Below, in pieces: positions 34,980-44,211 of a stretch of DNA of 64,000 nt. Below the pieces are notes generated by a model, which was not told where the DNA came from, ran no database searches, and saw nothing but the letters and a program-made list of their open reading frames with translations. The first letter of the stretch is position 1; the number at the start of each line of letters is the position of its first letter. The DNA lies in contig NZ_JAPJDA010000005.1 of assembly GCF_026241755.1 (NCBI RefSeq), forward strand, positions 62,001-126,000, in the 5' to 3' direction. Origin of the DNA: Salinimicrobium profundisediminis. GTDB lineage: Bacteria; Bacteroidota; Bacteroidia; Flavobacteriales; Flavobacteriaceae. The position numbers were made by a program, and so were the translations under genes.

Positions 34980-36866
34980 ATGAAAAACTTATTTATCCTT
35001 CTATTGTTTATAGCCTTCGGCTTTAGCGCTAACGCCCAGGTAATGACCCCCGAGAAGCTGTGGTCTATTGATCGCGTATCGGGCGTGGGATTGACAGAGG
35101 ATGGCAAAAGTGTCATTTTCAGGACCCGATCTTATGATATGGTTGAAAACCAAGGCACTTCAGAAACTTTTGTAATCCCGCTAAAAGGAGGAGAGCCGGT
35201 TGCCGTCAAAAGTATCGACAGCATTTACAGTGACGGAAAAACTTCACCTACAGGGGAATGGAAGATCATTCCGAAGCAAGTGGAAGTGGAGCCTGTTACA
35301 GGAGAAGATTTCTACCCCGATCTAAAAAAATCTGACGTATATATTTATGACGACCTCAATTATCGGCATTGGGATACATGGGAAGATGGGCATTACAGCC
35401 ATTTATTCCTTCACAATACTTCAACCCAGGCAGAGATCGATATCATGGAAGGCGAACCTCACGATACTCCTTTGCAACCTTTTGGAGGCCCCGAAGATTA
35501 TATCTGGAACAATGATGGCACAAAGGTGTACTACGTGTCTAAGAAGCTTAAAGGAAAAGATTATGCCGTTAGTACAAATACCGACATCTATGTCTATGAT
35601 ATAGCTACAGGAACTACCGAAAATCTTACTTCAGAAAATAAAGGTTACGATACTCAGCCGGCATTTTCCAAAAATGGAGTTCTGGCCTGGCTGCAAATGG
35701 ACGAACCCGGATATGAAGCCGATAAGAATGATATTATCGTGTTGAGAGACGGCCGCAAAATAAATCTAACCCAGCAGTGGGACGGAACAGTGAATAGCTT
35801 TTTATGGAGTAATGATGGCAAAAAGATCTATTTTCTGGCCCCTGTAAAAGGCACCCAGCAGCTTTTTGAAATTGATCCATTCTCCAAAAAAGCTTCTGAA
35901 GTTAAGCAGATCACGCAAGGTCAGTTTGATCTAACGGGAATGATAGGGCAATCGGGAAATATCCTGGTAGTCACCAGGACCGATATGAACCATGCAGCCG
36001 AAATTTATACGGTTAATCTCAAAACAGGAGACCTTACCCAGCTTACCCACGTGAACGATGAGTTTTATGACGGAATAAAAATGAGTTGGATTGAAAAGCG
36101 GATGGTTCCCACTACCGATGGGAAGGAGATGCTTACCTGGGTGATCTATCCTCCCGACTTTGATCCTAATAAAAAGTACCCCACCCTTCTTTACCTGCAG
36201 GGCGGGCCACAATCGGCTTTGTCTCAGTTCTATTCCTTTAGGTGGAACTTCCAGTTAATGGCTGCAAACGGATATATCGTGGTAGCACCAAACCGCAGGG
36301 GAATGCCCGGCCATGGCGTTGCGTGGAATGAACAAATAAGCGGTGACTGGGGCGGACAAAACATTCAGGATTATTTATCGGCTATTGATGCCGTAAGTAA
36401 AGAAGAATATGTAGATAAAGACCGCCTGGGTGCTGTAGGTGCAAGCTACGGGGGGTATTCCGTGTTTTTTCTTGCCGGAATGCACGAAGGCCGATTTAAA
36501 AGCTTCATTGCTCACGACGGAATTTTCAATACCCGCAGCATGTATGGTACTACTGAAGAACTTTTCTTCGTAAATAAAGATATGGGTGGCGCTTACTGGC
36601 AAGACCCTGTTCCCAAAGCCTATACCGATTTTAATCCGGTGAACTTTGTACAAAAATGGGATACACCCATCATGATCGTACAGGGCGGAAAAGATTTTCG
36701 CGTACCCATAGGGCAGGGGCTGGAAGCTTTCCAGGCAGCACAGTTACGTGGAATTAAAAGTAAATTGCTCTATTTTCCTATGGAAAACCACTGGATCTTA
36801 AATCCGCAAAACGCAATTGTATGGCAAAAGGAATTTTTCAAATGGCTTGAAGAAACATTGAAATAA
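34980..36866 (+). CDS. Secreted S9 prolyl-oligopeptidase-family peptidase
   Basis: 628 residues with a signal peptide (MKNLFILLLFIAFGFSANAQ). N-terminal beta-propeller (about 25-380) of repeats such as NNDGTKVYYVSK and WSNDGKKIYFLAPV; C-terminal alpha/beta hydrolase (about 390-628). Catalytic Ser489 in GASYGGYS, an acid near residue 572 (GGKDFRVP) and His604 in MENHWIL. Cleaves short peptides; close to acylaminoacyl-peptidase or DPP-type S9 proteins. It is an isolated gene with a TATTTTTA near-promoter at about 34902, and ends before a small hairpin AGCGCTAAA/TTTAGCGCT (36881-36913). Confidence 0.93.
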   Translation: MKNLFILLLFIAFGFSANAQVMTPEKLWSIDRVSGVGLTEDGKSVIFRTRSYDMVENQGTSETFVIPLKGGEPVAVKSIDSIYSDGKTSPTGEWKIIPKQVEVEPVTGEDFYPDLKKSDVYIYDDLNYRHWDTWEDGHYSHLFLHNTSTQAEIDIMEGEPHDTPLQPFGGPEDYIWNNDGTKVYYVSKKLKGKDYAVSTNTDIYVYDIATGTTENLTSENKGYDTQPAFSKNGVLAWLQMDEPGYEADKNDIIVLRDGRKINLTQQWDGTVNSFLWSNDGKKIYFLAPVKGTQQLFEIDPFSKKASEVKQITQGQFDLTGMIGQSGNILVVTRTDMNHAAEIYTVNLKTGDLTQLTHVNDEFYDGIKMSWIEKRMVPTTDGKEMLTWVIYPPDFDPNKKYPTLLYLQGGPQSALSQFYSFRWNFQLMAANGYIVVAPNRRGMPGHGVAWNEQISGDWGGQNIQDYLSAIDAVSKEEYVDKDRLGAVGASYGGYSVFFLAGMHEGRFKSFIAHDGIFNTRSMYGTTEELFFVNKDMGGAYWQDPVPKAYTDFNPVNFVQKWDTPIMIVQGGKDFRVPIGQGLEAFQAAQLRGIKSKLLYFPMENHWILNPQNAIVWQKEFFKWLEETLK

Positions 36867-36965
36867 AAAGTAAATAACTAAGCGCTAAAGTTTTTAGGAA
36901 AAGTTTTAGCGCTCAATTAAGTCTATAATTTTTAAAAGTTTTAACTTATTTATAAGAAACTTCAA

Positions 36966-36973
36966 TACTTTTG
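36966..36973 (+). promoter_or_regulatory. Candidate -7 element for the zinc-ribbon protein
   Basis: TACTTTTG matches TAnnTTTG exactly, 23 bases before the ATG at 36997. No clear TTG at -33. Confidence 0.45.
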
Positions 36974-36996
36974 CCTCCCGCAATAAATTACACATC

Positions 36997-37344
36997 ATGA
37001 AAGCAAGAACCTGTCCTAACTGTGGTTACAAGTATTCCTTTTGGCTGCACCTTAAAAAGCACTTTTTTCAGAATGTGTTTTCCCCCTGGGAATGTAGAAA
37101 TTGTGGTGCAGAACTAATTGTAGATGCCCGCAGGAGAATTTTACTTGCCGTTGTGGGAATTTTGCCCGCCGCAGCCCTGCCCATCCTTACCGATTTTTTT
37201 ATGGGATATTACCTGGGCCGCACTGTAAGCATCACTGTTTCGGTGGTACTGGTTATCATTTGGGCTACCTTTATTTTCAGTCTTGATCATTTTTACCTTG
37301 CCGAAGCCGGGCCTGTAAATGGTGATAAAAAGAAAGGTGAATAA
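36997..37344 (+). CDS. Zinc-ribbon membrane protein
   Basis: 115 residues. The N-terminal 40 residues hold two CxxC knuckles (TCPNCGYKYSFW and WECRNCGAEL) 28 residues apart, a likely zinc ribbon on the cytoplasmic side. Two hydrophobic segments follow (about residues 48-66 and 72-93), then a charged tail (KKKGE). No family function known; the architecture suggests a membrane-attached metal- or RNA-binding protein. It has an exact -7 element upstream. A TAACATTTTTGAGAGG half-repeat follows the stop. Confidence 0.75.
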   Translation: MKARTCPNCGYKYSFWLHLKKHFFQNVFSPWECRNCGAELIVDARRRILLAVVGILPAAALPILTDFFMGYYLGRTVSITVSVVLVIIWATFIFSLDHFYLAEAGPVNGDKKKGE

Positions 37345-37435
37345 CATTTTTGAGAGGTATGTTATGCCCGGCAGGAGGCATGGCTGTTTCCTCTAATTTT
37401 ATCAGCATTAACCTCCTAAAAAGAGCACTCTCACT

Positions 37436-37909
37436 ATGGAATATTTAACCCTGGCCCGTGTACTTCACGTCCTGGCAGTTGTTGTGTGGATAGGTGGAGT
37501 TTCTATGGTCACTACCGTAATCATTCCGGCGGTAAAGAGAATGAGTTCCAGGGAAGAACAGATGGAAACCTTTGAAAAGATTGAAGGAAGATTTTCGCTA
37601 CAGGCAAAAATCACCACCCTGCTCACAGCACTTACAGGTTTCTATATGCTGCACCTTTACGGCTGGGAAAGACTGCTTGACCTGCGGTTTTGGTGGATTC
37701 ACGCAATGATCCTGGTATGGATCATTTTCACCGTGATCCTTTTTATTCTTGAACCTTTCTTTTTACACAGGCTATTCAGGAAATACGCTGCAGAAGACCC
37801 CGAAAAGGCTTTTAGGATTATTCACCGCGCCCACTGGGTTTTACTGGTGTTAAGCCTTATCACCATTTTTGGAGCGGTGGCAGGCAGTCACGGCTGGTAT
37901 TTTGTCTAA
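37436..37909 (+). CDS. Membrane protein, CopD-like
   Basis: 157 residues with four hydrophobic segments (about 5-30, 50-70, 80-105, 130-152). The first, LHVLAVVVWIGGVSMVTTVIIP, is the His-W-x-GG motif of the CopD/DUF2269 group of membrane proteins, some of which help take up copper or bind heme; other His residues (HAMIL, HRAHW) could be ligands. The function here is unknown. It follows the zinc-ribbon gene by 91 bases in the same direction. Confidence 0.72.
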   Translation: MEYLTLARVLHVLAVVVWIGGVSMVTTVIIPAVKRMSSREEQMETFEKIEGRFSLQAKITTLLTALTGFYMLHLYGWERLLDLRFWWIHAMILVWIIFTVILFILEPFFLHRLFRKYAAEDPEKAFRIIHRAHWVLLVLSLITIFGAVAGSHGWYFV

Positions 37910-38288
37910 TAATTTTTCTGAAATTTCTTCGGAATTTTTCCGTGATGTGATCTTCTGGGGTCTCAAAAATGGCATTTTTAAAGCTCTTTTCTGAAACTTC
38001 TGTGTTTATTATTTCTGAAAATGTTTTCCTTCAAGACTGAAATAAAAACTACTGAAGTAGAATGCTTCCGGAAGTGAAAAATGGGTGTTTTGAAGCAACA
38101 ATTTAATCTAAATATTGATAAACTGAAGCTTTCCAGCTACTACAATCCTTCCGAAGTAGCTTTTAGTTCTACATTTTCAAATTTTCTTTCTCGCGAATTC
38201 CCTTCCTGTATTCCCGGAGTATAATCTGCCTCAAAAATGCTATTTTTGAGCAGGCTTAAGCCGTTACTTAACCTAATACTTTAATAAT
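37910..38288. repeat. 379-base gene-free region, mosaic of short palindromes
   Basis: No gene fits. It holds TCAAAAATGGCATTTTTA at 37963-37980 with CTTTTCTGAA at 37986-37995, CTACTGAAGTAG at 38049-38060, CTTCCGGAAG at 38065-38074, CTTCCGAAG at 38148-38156 and a full palindrome TCAAAAATGCTATTTTTGA at 38231-38249. The last could fold as a terminator for the upstream genes or an operator for the ABC gene. Confidence 0.6.
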
Positions 38289-40121
38289 TTGCCACGACCC
38301 CAAAAATCGCTTGAACCCAATAAATTTAAATTCCGGGAGAGTTTTGCTTCCCTAAAATTTGTGCCGCGATTCTTCGGGGAGATCAGGAAAGTTAATCCGC
38401 GGCTTTTTTACCTGAATATTTTTCTTCGTCTTACAAATGCTGTATTGCCCGTGCTTATGCTTTGGGTGGGAAAATTGATCATTGACGAGGTGGTAGTACA
38501 AATAGCGGCAGATGTCAAAGACCTTGATCACCTATGGGCACTGGTGGCAGCCGAATTTGCCCTGGCCGTGTTATCTGATCTTTTTAGCCGTGGTATTAGC
38601 CTGAGTGACGCGTTATTAGGAGACCAGTATTCAATTAATACTTCAGTAAAGATCATCAGGAAAACTTCCGAAGTAAACCTTGATGAACTCGAAGATTCAG
38701 AATTCTACGACAAGCTTGAAAGGGCACGCCAGCAAACCACAGGTCGGGTTGGCTTGATGTCTAACATTCTTACCCAGGCCGAAGATATTATAGTGATCGC
38801 TACTTTACTGGCGGGAGTGGTGGTTTTTGAACCCTGGCTTATTATTCTGCTGGTAGTTTCTATCGTTCCCACCATGATCAACGAGGTTAAATTTAGCGGT
38901 ACCAGTTATTCTTTGGCCAGAAGCTGGACGCAGGAACGGCGGGAGCTCGATTATTTGAGGTATGCGGGAGCCAGTGATGTGACCGCCAAAGAGGTGAAGC
39001 TTTTTGGCCTTTCAGACTATCTTGCCAACAGGTTCAAGGGATTGTCTGATCTTTATTACACCCAGAGCAAACAACTGGCGAAGCAGCGTGCCGGCTGGGG
39101 ATCTTTTTTCAACGTTATTGGCACCACAGCTTATTATGGGGCCTATGTGCTGATTATCTTTAGAACCGTGGCAGGGGTTTTTTCCCTGGGGGACCTAACT
39201 TTTCTTTCCGGGTCGTTTAACCGGCTAAGACAAAAGCTGCAGGGATTTTTCACCCGCTTTACCGCAATCACCGAGACCGCACTATACCTTCAGGATTATT
39301 TCGAATTTCTTGACCTTTCCTATCACGAATCGGCTTCAGGAGGTAAAACTCCGCTTCCGAAGGAACTTAAAGAAGGCTTAGAATTCAGGAATGTAGGATT
39401 CAAATATCCGAAGTCTGAGAGGTGGGTGGTGAGGAATATCAATTTTAAGCTGAAAGCCGAGGAGAAGCTTGCTTTTGTTGGAGAGAACGGCGCCGGAAAA
39501 ACGACACTTATTAAATTATTGCTTCAGTTCTACGAACCCACTGAAGGTGAGATCTTACTGGATGGCATTCCTGTAAAACAATTTGACAGGGCGGCTTATC
39601 AAAGGTACTTTGGTGTTATTTTTCAGGATTTTGTAAAATTTGAACTCACCCTCAGGGAAAACATTGCGATGGGCGAGATCACCAAAATTAATGACCAGGG
39701 CCGTATAGAAGGGGCGGCCGAAAAAAGCCTAGCAAACCAGGTTGTGAGTGAACTGCCTTTTGGATATGACCAACAGCTGGGCAAAAGGTTCAAGCAGGGA
39801 AAAGACCTATCTGGCGGCCAGTGGCAAAAGATTGCCATTGCCAGGGCTTATATGAAAGATGCCGAAGTCCTGATCCTCGATGAACCTACCTCGGCTCTTG
39901 ATGCCCGTGCCGAAACTGAAGCTTTTGACAGGTTTATTAAACTTACCCGGGGCAAAACGGCCGTGATTATCTCTCACCGTTTTAGCACAGTGCGAATTGC
40001 CGACAGGATCATGGTCTTAAAAGATGGGGCTGTACTTGAGCTGGGAACTCACGAAGAACTTATGCAAAACAATAAGCTGTATTCGGAATTGTTCAACCTG
40101 CAGGCGGCAGGATATAAATAG
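38289..40121 (+). CDS. ABC transporter, fused permease and ATPase (exporter type)
   Basis: 610 residues. An N-terminal six-helix membrane domain (about 30-340) is followed by the ATPase: Walker A GENGAGKTT at about 398-406, signature LSGGQ about 508, Walker B VLILDEPTSALD about 535 and the H-loop ISHRF. This is a homodimeric half-transporter, probably exporting a lipid, peptide or drug; no substrate-specific partner is nearby. The start is TTG at 38289 (MPRPQKSLEPNKF); in-frame stops lie just before it, and the first ATG is well into the membrane domain. The preceding repeat-rich spacer carries a palindrome near 38240. Confidence 0.9.
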   Translation: MPRPQKSLEPNKFKFRESFASLKFVPRFFGEIRKVNPRLFYLNIFLRLTNAVLPVLMLWVGKLIIDEVVVQIAADVKDLDHLWALVAAEFALAVLSDLFSRGISLSDALLGDQYSINTSVKIIRKTSEVNLDELEDSEFYDKLERARQQTTGRVGLMSNILTQAEDIIVIATLLAGVVVFEPWLIILLVVSIVPTMINEVKFSGTSYSLARSWTQERRELDYLRYAGASDVTAKEVKLFGLSDYLANRFKGLSDLYYTQSKQLAKQRAGWGSFFNVIGTTAYYGAYVLIIFRTVAGVFSLGDLTFLSGSFNRLRQKLQGFFTRFTAITETALYLQDYFEFLDLSYHESASGGKTPLPKELKEGLEFRNVGFKYPKSERWVVRNINFKLKAEEKLAFVGENGAGKTTLIKLLLQFYEPTEGEILLDGIPVKQFDRAAYQRYFGVIFQDFVKFELTLRENIAMGEITKINDQGRIEGAAEKSLANQVVSELPFGYDQQLGKRFKQGKDLSGGQWQKIAIARAYMKDAEVLILDEPTSALDARAETEAFDRFIKLTRGKTAVIISHRFSTVRIADRIMVLKDGAVLELGTHEELMQNNKLYSELFNLQAAGYK

Positions 40122-40262
40122 TTTTTAATTGTACTACTTCTGAGGCCAACGCCACACAGGGTTTTAAAAAATAATTGCTGTTTTTTTATAAAAGAGGTGT
40201 TTTTAGAGTAACTTTCTTCTCAAATATGCGTCAAACAGGTAACAAGCGCATACTTTCAAAAA

Positions 40263-40733
40263 ATGAGAATAGAGGAGGCCATTCAACGGTTAGACCGATA
40301 CACGGCAGCACCGGGCACAACAGAGTCGGTAAAGATCAGGCAGCGTTTTAGTACCATCCTTCAGGAGGTGAAATACAAGAATTTTCCGCCAGAAAAATTG
40401 GCACCACTTGAACACAAGCTGGATATTATGTTCAAAGACATTAACCTGGAAGGAAATAATGGTGATGAGCAACTGCAGGCTCACCTTAAAAATCTGGTTA
40501 AATTTCTACGTACAGATTTTGGTTTGGTTCCCGAAGGCTATTGCGCCATGTTAGGCATGCGTGTAGGGCTGGCGGCAGGCTTCATTCTACTTTTATTGCT
40601 TTTCTTCTATACAGAATCAAGTTTTAAATATTACAGCCCTCTGGGAGGGTTGCTAATGGGAGTAATGATAGGATCGGCTTGTGACAGGCGGGAAAAAATG
40701 AAGGGTAAAACTTTATTGACCCGCATGGTATAA
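40263..40733 (+). CDS. Hypothetical membrane-anchored protein
   Basis: 156 residues. A soluble helical part (about 1-95), with many charged residues and a VKYKNFPPEKLAPLEHKLD segment, then two membrane helices (about 98-117 and 122-140) and a short basic tail. I do not recognise the family. It starts 141 bases after the ABC gene, and the 2'-5' RNA ligase gene begins 10 bases after it, so those two may be co-transcribed. No catalytic motif seen. Confidence 0.6.
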   Translation: MRIEEAIQRLDRYTAAPGTTESVKIRQRFSTILQEVKYKNFPPEKLAPLEHKLDIMFKDINLEGNNGDEQLQAHLKNLVKFLRTDFGLVPEGYCAMLGMRVGLAAGFILLLLLFFYTESSFKYYSPLGGLLMGVMIGSACDRREKMKGKTLLTRMV

Positions 40734-40743
40734 GCTTCCAAAA

Positions 40744-41292
40744 ATGGCATTTTCAAGAGCTCTTTATTTTGTAGCCATCGTTCCTCCCACAGCAGTGAAA
40801 GAGCAGGTGAAGAATATGAAACTGGAGATCAAAGAAAAGTTTCAGGTTGCGCATGCACTCAAATTACCAGCCCATATCACTCTTATTCCACCTGTGTGGC
40901 TTTCAGAAGACCAGGAAACACAATTTATTACCCTTCTTAGATCGGTTTCACAAGATCAAAGCCCTTTTTGTATAGCCCTCAGTGATTTTGGGCATTTTAA
41001 ACAGCGCACCATCTTTATCAATGTGGTAAACCATGAGCCTGTAAACAGTCTGCATGAAAACTTACTTCAGAAATTATCAGGATTACTACCTCCCAACCAT
41101 CCGGAGAAGCTGCATCCTCATGTTACTCTAGCCACGCGGGATCTCACTTATCAGAAGTTTCCAAAAGTGTGGCAGGAGTTCAAAAATGGCATTTTTTCAG
41201 CTGAATTTCAGGTGGATGCGTTAACTCTCTTTAAACACAATGGAAAAACCTGGGACGTGTTGGAAGTTTTTACATTTTCAGAAAAGAATTGA
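40744..41292 (+). CDS. 2'-5' RNA ligase/phosphodiesterase superfamily protein
   Basis: 182 residues with the two HxT motifs of the 2H phosphoesterase fold: HIT at 44-46 (LPAHITLIPP) and HVT at 126-128 (LHPHVTLATR), separated by the usual ~80 residues. Members open 2',3'-cyclic phosphates or join tRNA halves; the substrate here is unknown. The start codon lies within a near-copy of the palindromic repeat (CCAAAAATGGCATTTTCAAG, from 40738), which codes for MAFSR, and a second copy lies inside the gene at 41180. Probably co-transcribed with the preceding gene. Confidence 0.88.
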   Translation: MAFSRALYFVAIVPPTAVKEQVKNMKLEIKEKFQVAHALKLPAHITLIPPVWLSEDQETQFITLLRSVSQDQSPFCIALSDFGHFKQRTIFINVVNHEPVNSLHENLLQKLSGLLPPNHPEKLHPHVTLATRDLTYQKFPKVWQEFKNGIFSAEFQVDALTLFKHNGKTWDVLEVFTFSEKN

Positions 41293-41414
41293 TTCTGTAT
41301 CATTTTTCAGACATTTAAAGTCGTAGAACAGGCGTCTTAACAATATTTTATAGGCCTTTAAAGGTACTTTCCATACTATTCAACTTAATTTAGAGGTTCA
41401 TTCAAAATTATTCC

Positions 41415-42554
41415 GTGAAAAAACCTCTACGAATTTTAATCTTTTTATTTTTCCTGTGGGGCTGCTTCTTTTCGAATCTTGTGCAGGCGCAGGAATCCCC
41501 TGAAGTCAAAATAGGGGGTGCATTACGTTTCAATTACAATCTTTCTTCCTGGAAACCCGAACAGAAAAGCAGGGGCGGAGACTTTGGCTACGACATGTTC
41601 AGGATCAATGCTGTAGCTGCATATCGTGGGATCTATGTGAATGCCGAATTCCGTCATTATTCTGAAGCTTTTGGCGGCGGAATGTTAAAGCAGGGATGGT
41701 TTGGTTACCGGTTTAATGAAGCTGAGGAGCTGCAGGTAGGCCTCACCCAGGTTCCATTAGGGATACAGCAATACAATTCCCACAACTGGTTCTTTAACCT
41801 TGGGTATTATATGGGACTGGAGGACGATCACGATATGGGAATAAAGTATATGAACCTGGGGGAGAAATGGGAATACCAGATAGCCTATTTTAAAAATGCC
41901 GAGGAGTTGAATTTTGGAGATGCTTCAGTGGTTTCTCCCAGCAGGTATTCTTATGACGTGGCGGGGAATAATAAGGAAGTGCATCAGGGAAATATCAAGC
42001 TGCTCTATAAATGGGGAGACAGTTTAAAGTCGCGACTTGGAGTTTCAGCCCAATACGGTGGACTCTATAATATCAATACCAAAAGAAAGGGAGACCATTA
42101 CGCTTTGGCTGCGCATTATGAAGCCGATTTTAAGCAGTGGAATCTTAAGACCGAAGCCATGCTGGTTTCTCATAATCCCAATAATGCAGAAGGTGTTTCA
42201 CGAGAGATCATTACCATGGCGGCTTATGGGGCTCCTTACGAAGTAGCTTCCGATTTCAATCTTTATACCCTTGCAATTGCCCGCGATGTGCCGGTGAGTT
42301 GGGGGCCGGTATCCAATTTACAGTTCTATAATGATTTTGGGTACATGCAGAAAAAGCCGGCTTCTTTTGAAGATTCATTTATGAATGTTACGGGAGTATT
42401 GATTTCAGCAGGTAACCTGTATACCTACGTAGATTATGCCGCCGGATATAACCATTCCTGGCTGGGCGGGAATTTTGTAAATGACTTTGCCGCAGGGAAC
42501 CCCGATGCAAAGTGGGAAGCGAGGTTCAATATTAATTTCGGATATTATTTTTAA
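41415..42554 (+). CDS. Outer-membrane beta-barrel protein, porin-like
   Basis: 379 residues with a signal peptide (MKKPLRILIFLFFLWGCFFSNLVQAQ), then strands with alternating hydrophobic residues and a final aromatic (FNINFGYYF), as in outer-membrane barrels. The start is GTG at 41415; no ATG lies in frame nearby. The protein is followed 31 bases later by a BCCT transporter, which suggests a channel for the same osmolyte across the outer membrane. No tonB box is visible, so passive diffusion is more likely than active uptake. The TonB-independent class fits its 16- or 18-strand size. Confidence 0.75.
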   Translation: MKKPLRILIFLFFLWGCFFSNLVQAQESPEVKIGGALRFNYNLSSWKPEQKSRGGDFGYDMFRINAVAAYRGIYVNAEFRHYSEAFGGGMLKQGWFGYRFNEAEELQVGLTQVPLGIQQYNSHNWFFNLGYYMGLEDDHDMGIKYMNLGEKWEYQIAYFKNAEELNFGDASVVSPSRYSYDVAGNNKEVHQGNIKLLYKWGDSLKSRLGVSAQYGGLYNINTKRKGDHYALAAHYEADFKQWNLKTEAMLVSHNPNNAEGVSREIITMAAYGAPYEVASDFNLYTLAIARDVPVSWGPVSNLQFYNDFGYMQKKPASFEDSFMNVTGVLISAGNLYTYVDYAAGYNHSWLGGNFVNDFAAGNPDAKWEARFNINFGYYF

Positions 42555-42585
42555 GTCCGGAGAGACGAATTAAAATTTAGAGACC

Positions 42586-44211
42586 ATGGCAAAAAAGATC
42601 GTAAGAAGTGATGAAAGGAAATCTATAATGGGCCTCAACGTCAATGGTCCTGTGTTTTTCACTTCATCTATTATCATTATTATAAGTATAGCACTCACCC
42701 TTATTTTCGAGGAGCAGGCCGAAGGATATTTTAATGCTATTCAGGCTTTCGTTTCCAATAACGGAGGTTGGTTCTTTGTTTTATGCGTCAACATCTACTT
42801 AATATTTGTGCTGTACCTGGCCTTTAGTAAATTCGGAAATATTAAAATAGGCGGAAAGGACGCAAAACCCGAGTTCAAGACTCTCTCGTGGTTTGCCATG
42901 CTTTTTAGTGCAGGGATGGGTATTGGGCTCCTTTTTTGGAGTATCGCCGAACCTGTAACACATTTTATGAATCCGCCATTAACAGAGGGTGGCACGCCCG
43001 CTGCTGCGCAGGAAGCTATGAATTTCACTTTTTTACACTGGGGTTTTCATGCTTGGGGAATCTATGCTCTTGTAGGGCTTTCACTTGCTTATTTCACTTA
43101 TTCCCACGGCTTGCCACTCACCATACGCTCAGTTTTTTACCCGGTTTTAGGCGATAAAATCTACGGAAAAAGAGGGGATCTCATTGATATATTTGCTGTT
43201 TTGGCTACTCTTTTTGGACTGGCAACTTCCCTGGGGCTGGGTGTACAGCAAATAGCAGCAGGGCTAGCCCATGTTTTTGGATTGGACAGCGGTATCATTA
43301 CCCAGGTAAGCCTTATTGCGATCATTACGGCTATTGCCACAATTTCTGTTGTGCTGGGTGTAGATAAAGGCGTCAAATTCCTGAGTGAATGGAATATGAG
43401 AATAGCGGTCTTGCTGTTGCTTCTGGTGGTAGTACTGGGGCCAACAATCTTCATTTTTCAGTCTTTCGTTCAAAACACCGGAAGTTATTTCTATAGCTTT
43501 TTAGAAATATCATCCTGGACAGAAAGCTACACCGGCAATAACTGGCAAAACGCATGGACCGTTTTTTACTGGGGCTGGTGGATTGCCTGGTCTCCTTTTG
43601 TAGGGATGTTTATCGCCCGAATTTCAAAGGGGCGTAGCATAAAAGAGTTTATTCTGGGAGTGCTGGTTGTGCCTTCGCTTCTTACTTTTTTCTGGATCAC
43701 AGCCTTTGGGAGTACCTCTATTCAGCAGGCACTTTTAGGAGACCAAACTATCATTAATGCTGTTGATGATAATGTGGCCACTGCGCTCTTTGTATATCTT
43801 GAAGACTTTCCTTTTTCGGTGGTATTAAATATTATCGGAGTCATTTTAATCGCAGGTTTTTTCGTCACCTCGTCAGATTCAGGTTCTTTGGTAGTAGACA
43901 GTTTAACCTCGGGAGGAAAAATAGATGCCCCTGTAGGGCAACGTATTTTCTGGGCAGTAGCCGAAGGTGCCATTGCAGCCGTACTATTAATAGGGGGAGG
44001 TTTGCAGGCGCTGCAAACAGCCTCAATAGTAACCGGGTTGCCTTTTGCTTTTATCCTGCTCTTCATGTGTTATTCCCTCTATATTGGCGTGCGGGATGAA
44101 TACTTAAAATCTGAAGAGAAAAAGGCGCAGAAGGAATTAGAAAGTTATGAAGAAGTAATTTCAGATATTATCAAAAAAAGAGGAGGAACCCATAAAGAAA
44201 ATCAGTCATGA
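42586..44211 (+). CDS. BCCT-family osmolyte transporter (glycine betaine/choline type)
   Basis: 541 residues, 12 predicted membrane helices. The signature WWIAWSPFVGMFIARISKGR is fully BCCT-like and HWGFHAWGIYALVGLSLAY covers the substrate Trp-box region; the N- and C-terminal tails are charged, as in osmosensing members. It takes up betaine, choline or a related solute with sodium or proton. Substrate cannot be told from sequence. The USP gene overlaps its last codon (ATGA at 44208), so the transporter and a stress protein are co-translated, and the barrel gene precedes it; the three form an osmoprotection run. Confidence 0.93.
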   Translation: MAKKIVRSDERKSIMGLNVNGPVFFTSSIIIIISIALTLIFEEQAEGYFNAIQAFVSNNGGWFFVLCVNIYLIFVLYLAFSKFGNIKIGGKDAKPEFKTLSWFAMLFSAGMGIGLLFWSIAEPVTHFMNPPLTEGGTPAAAQEAMNFTFLHWGFHAWGIYALVGLSLAYFTYSHGLPLTIRSVFYPVLGDKIYGKRGDLIDIFAVLATLFGLATSLGLGVQQIAAGLAHVFGLDSGIITQVSLIAIITAIATISVVLGVDKGVKFLSEWNMRIAVLLLLLVVVLGPTIFIFQSFVQNTGSYFYSFLEISSWTESYTGNNWQNAWTVFYWGWWIAWSPFVGMFIARISKGRSIKEFILGVLVVPSLLTFFWITAFGSTSIQQALLGDQTIINAVDDNVATALFVYLEDFPFSVVLNIIGVILIAGFFVTSSDSGSLVVDSLTSGGKIDAPVGQRIFWAVAEGAIAAVLLIGGGLQALQTASIVTGLPFAFILLFMCYSLYIGVRDEYLKSEEKKAQKELESYEEVISDIIKKRGGTHKENQS

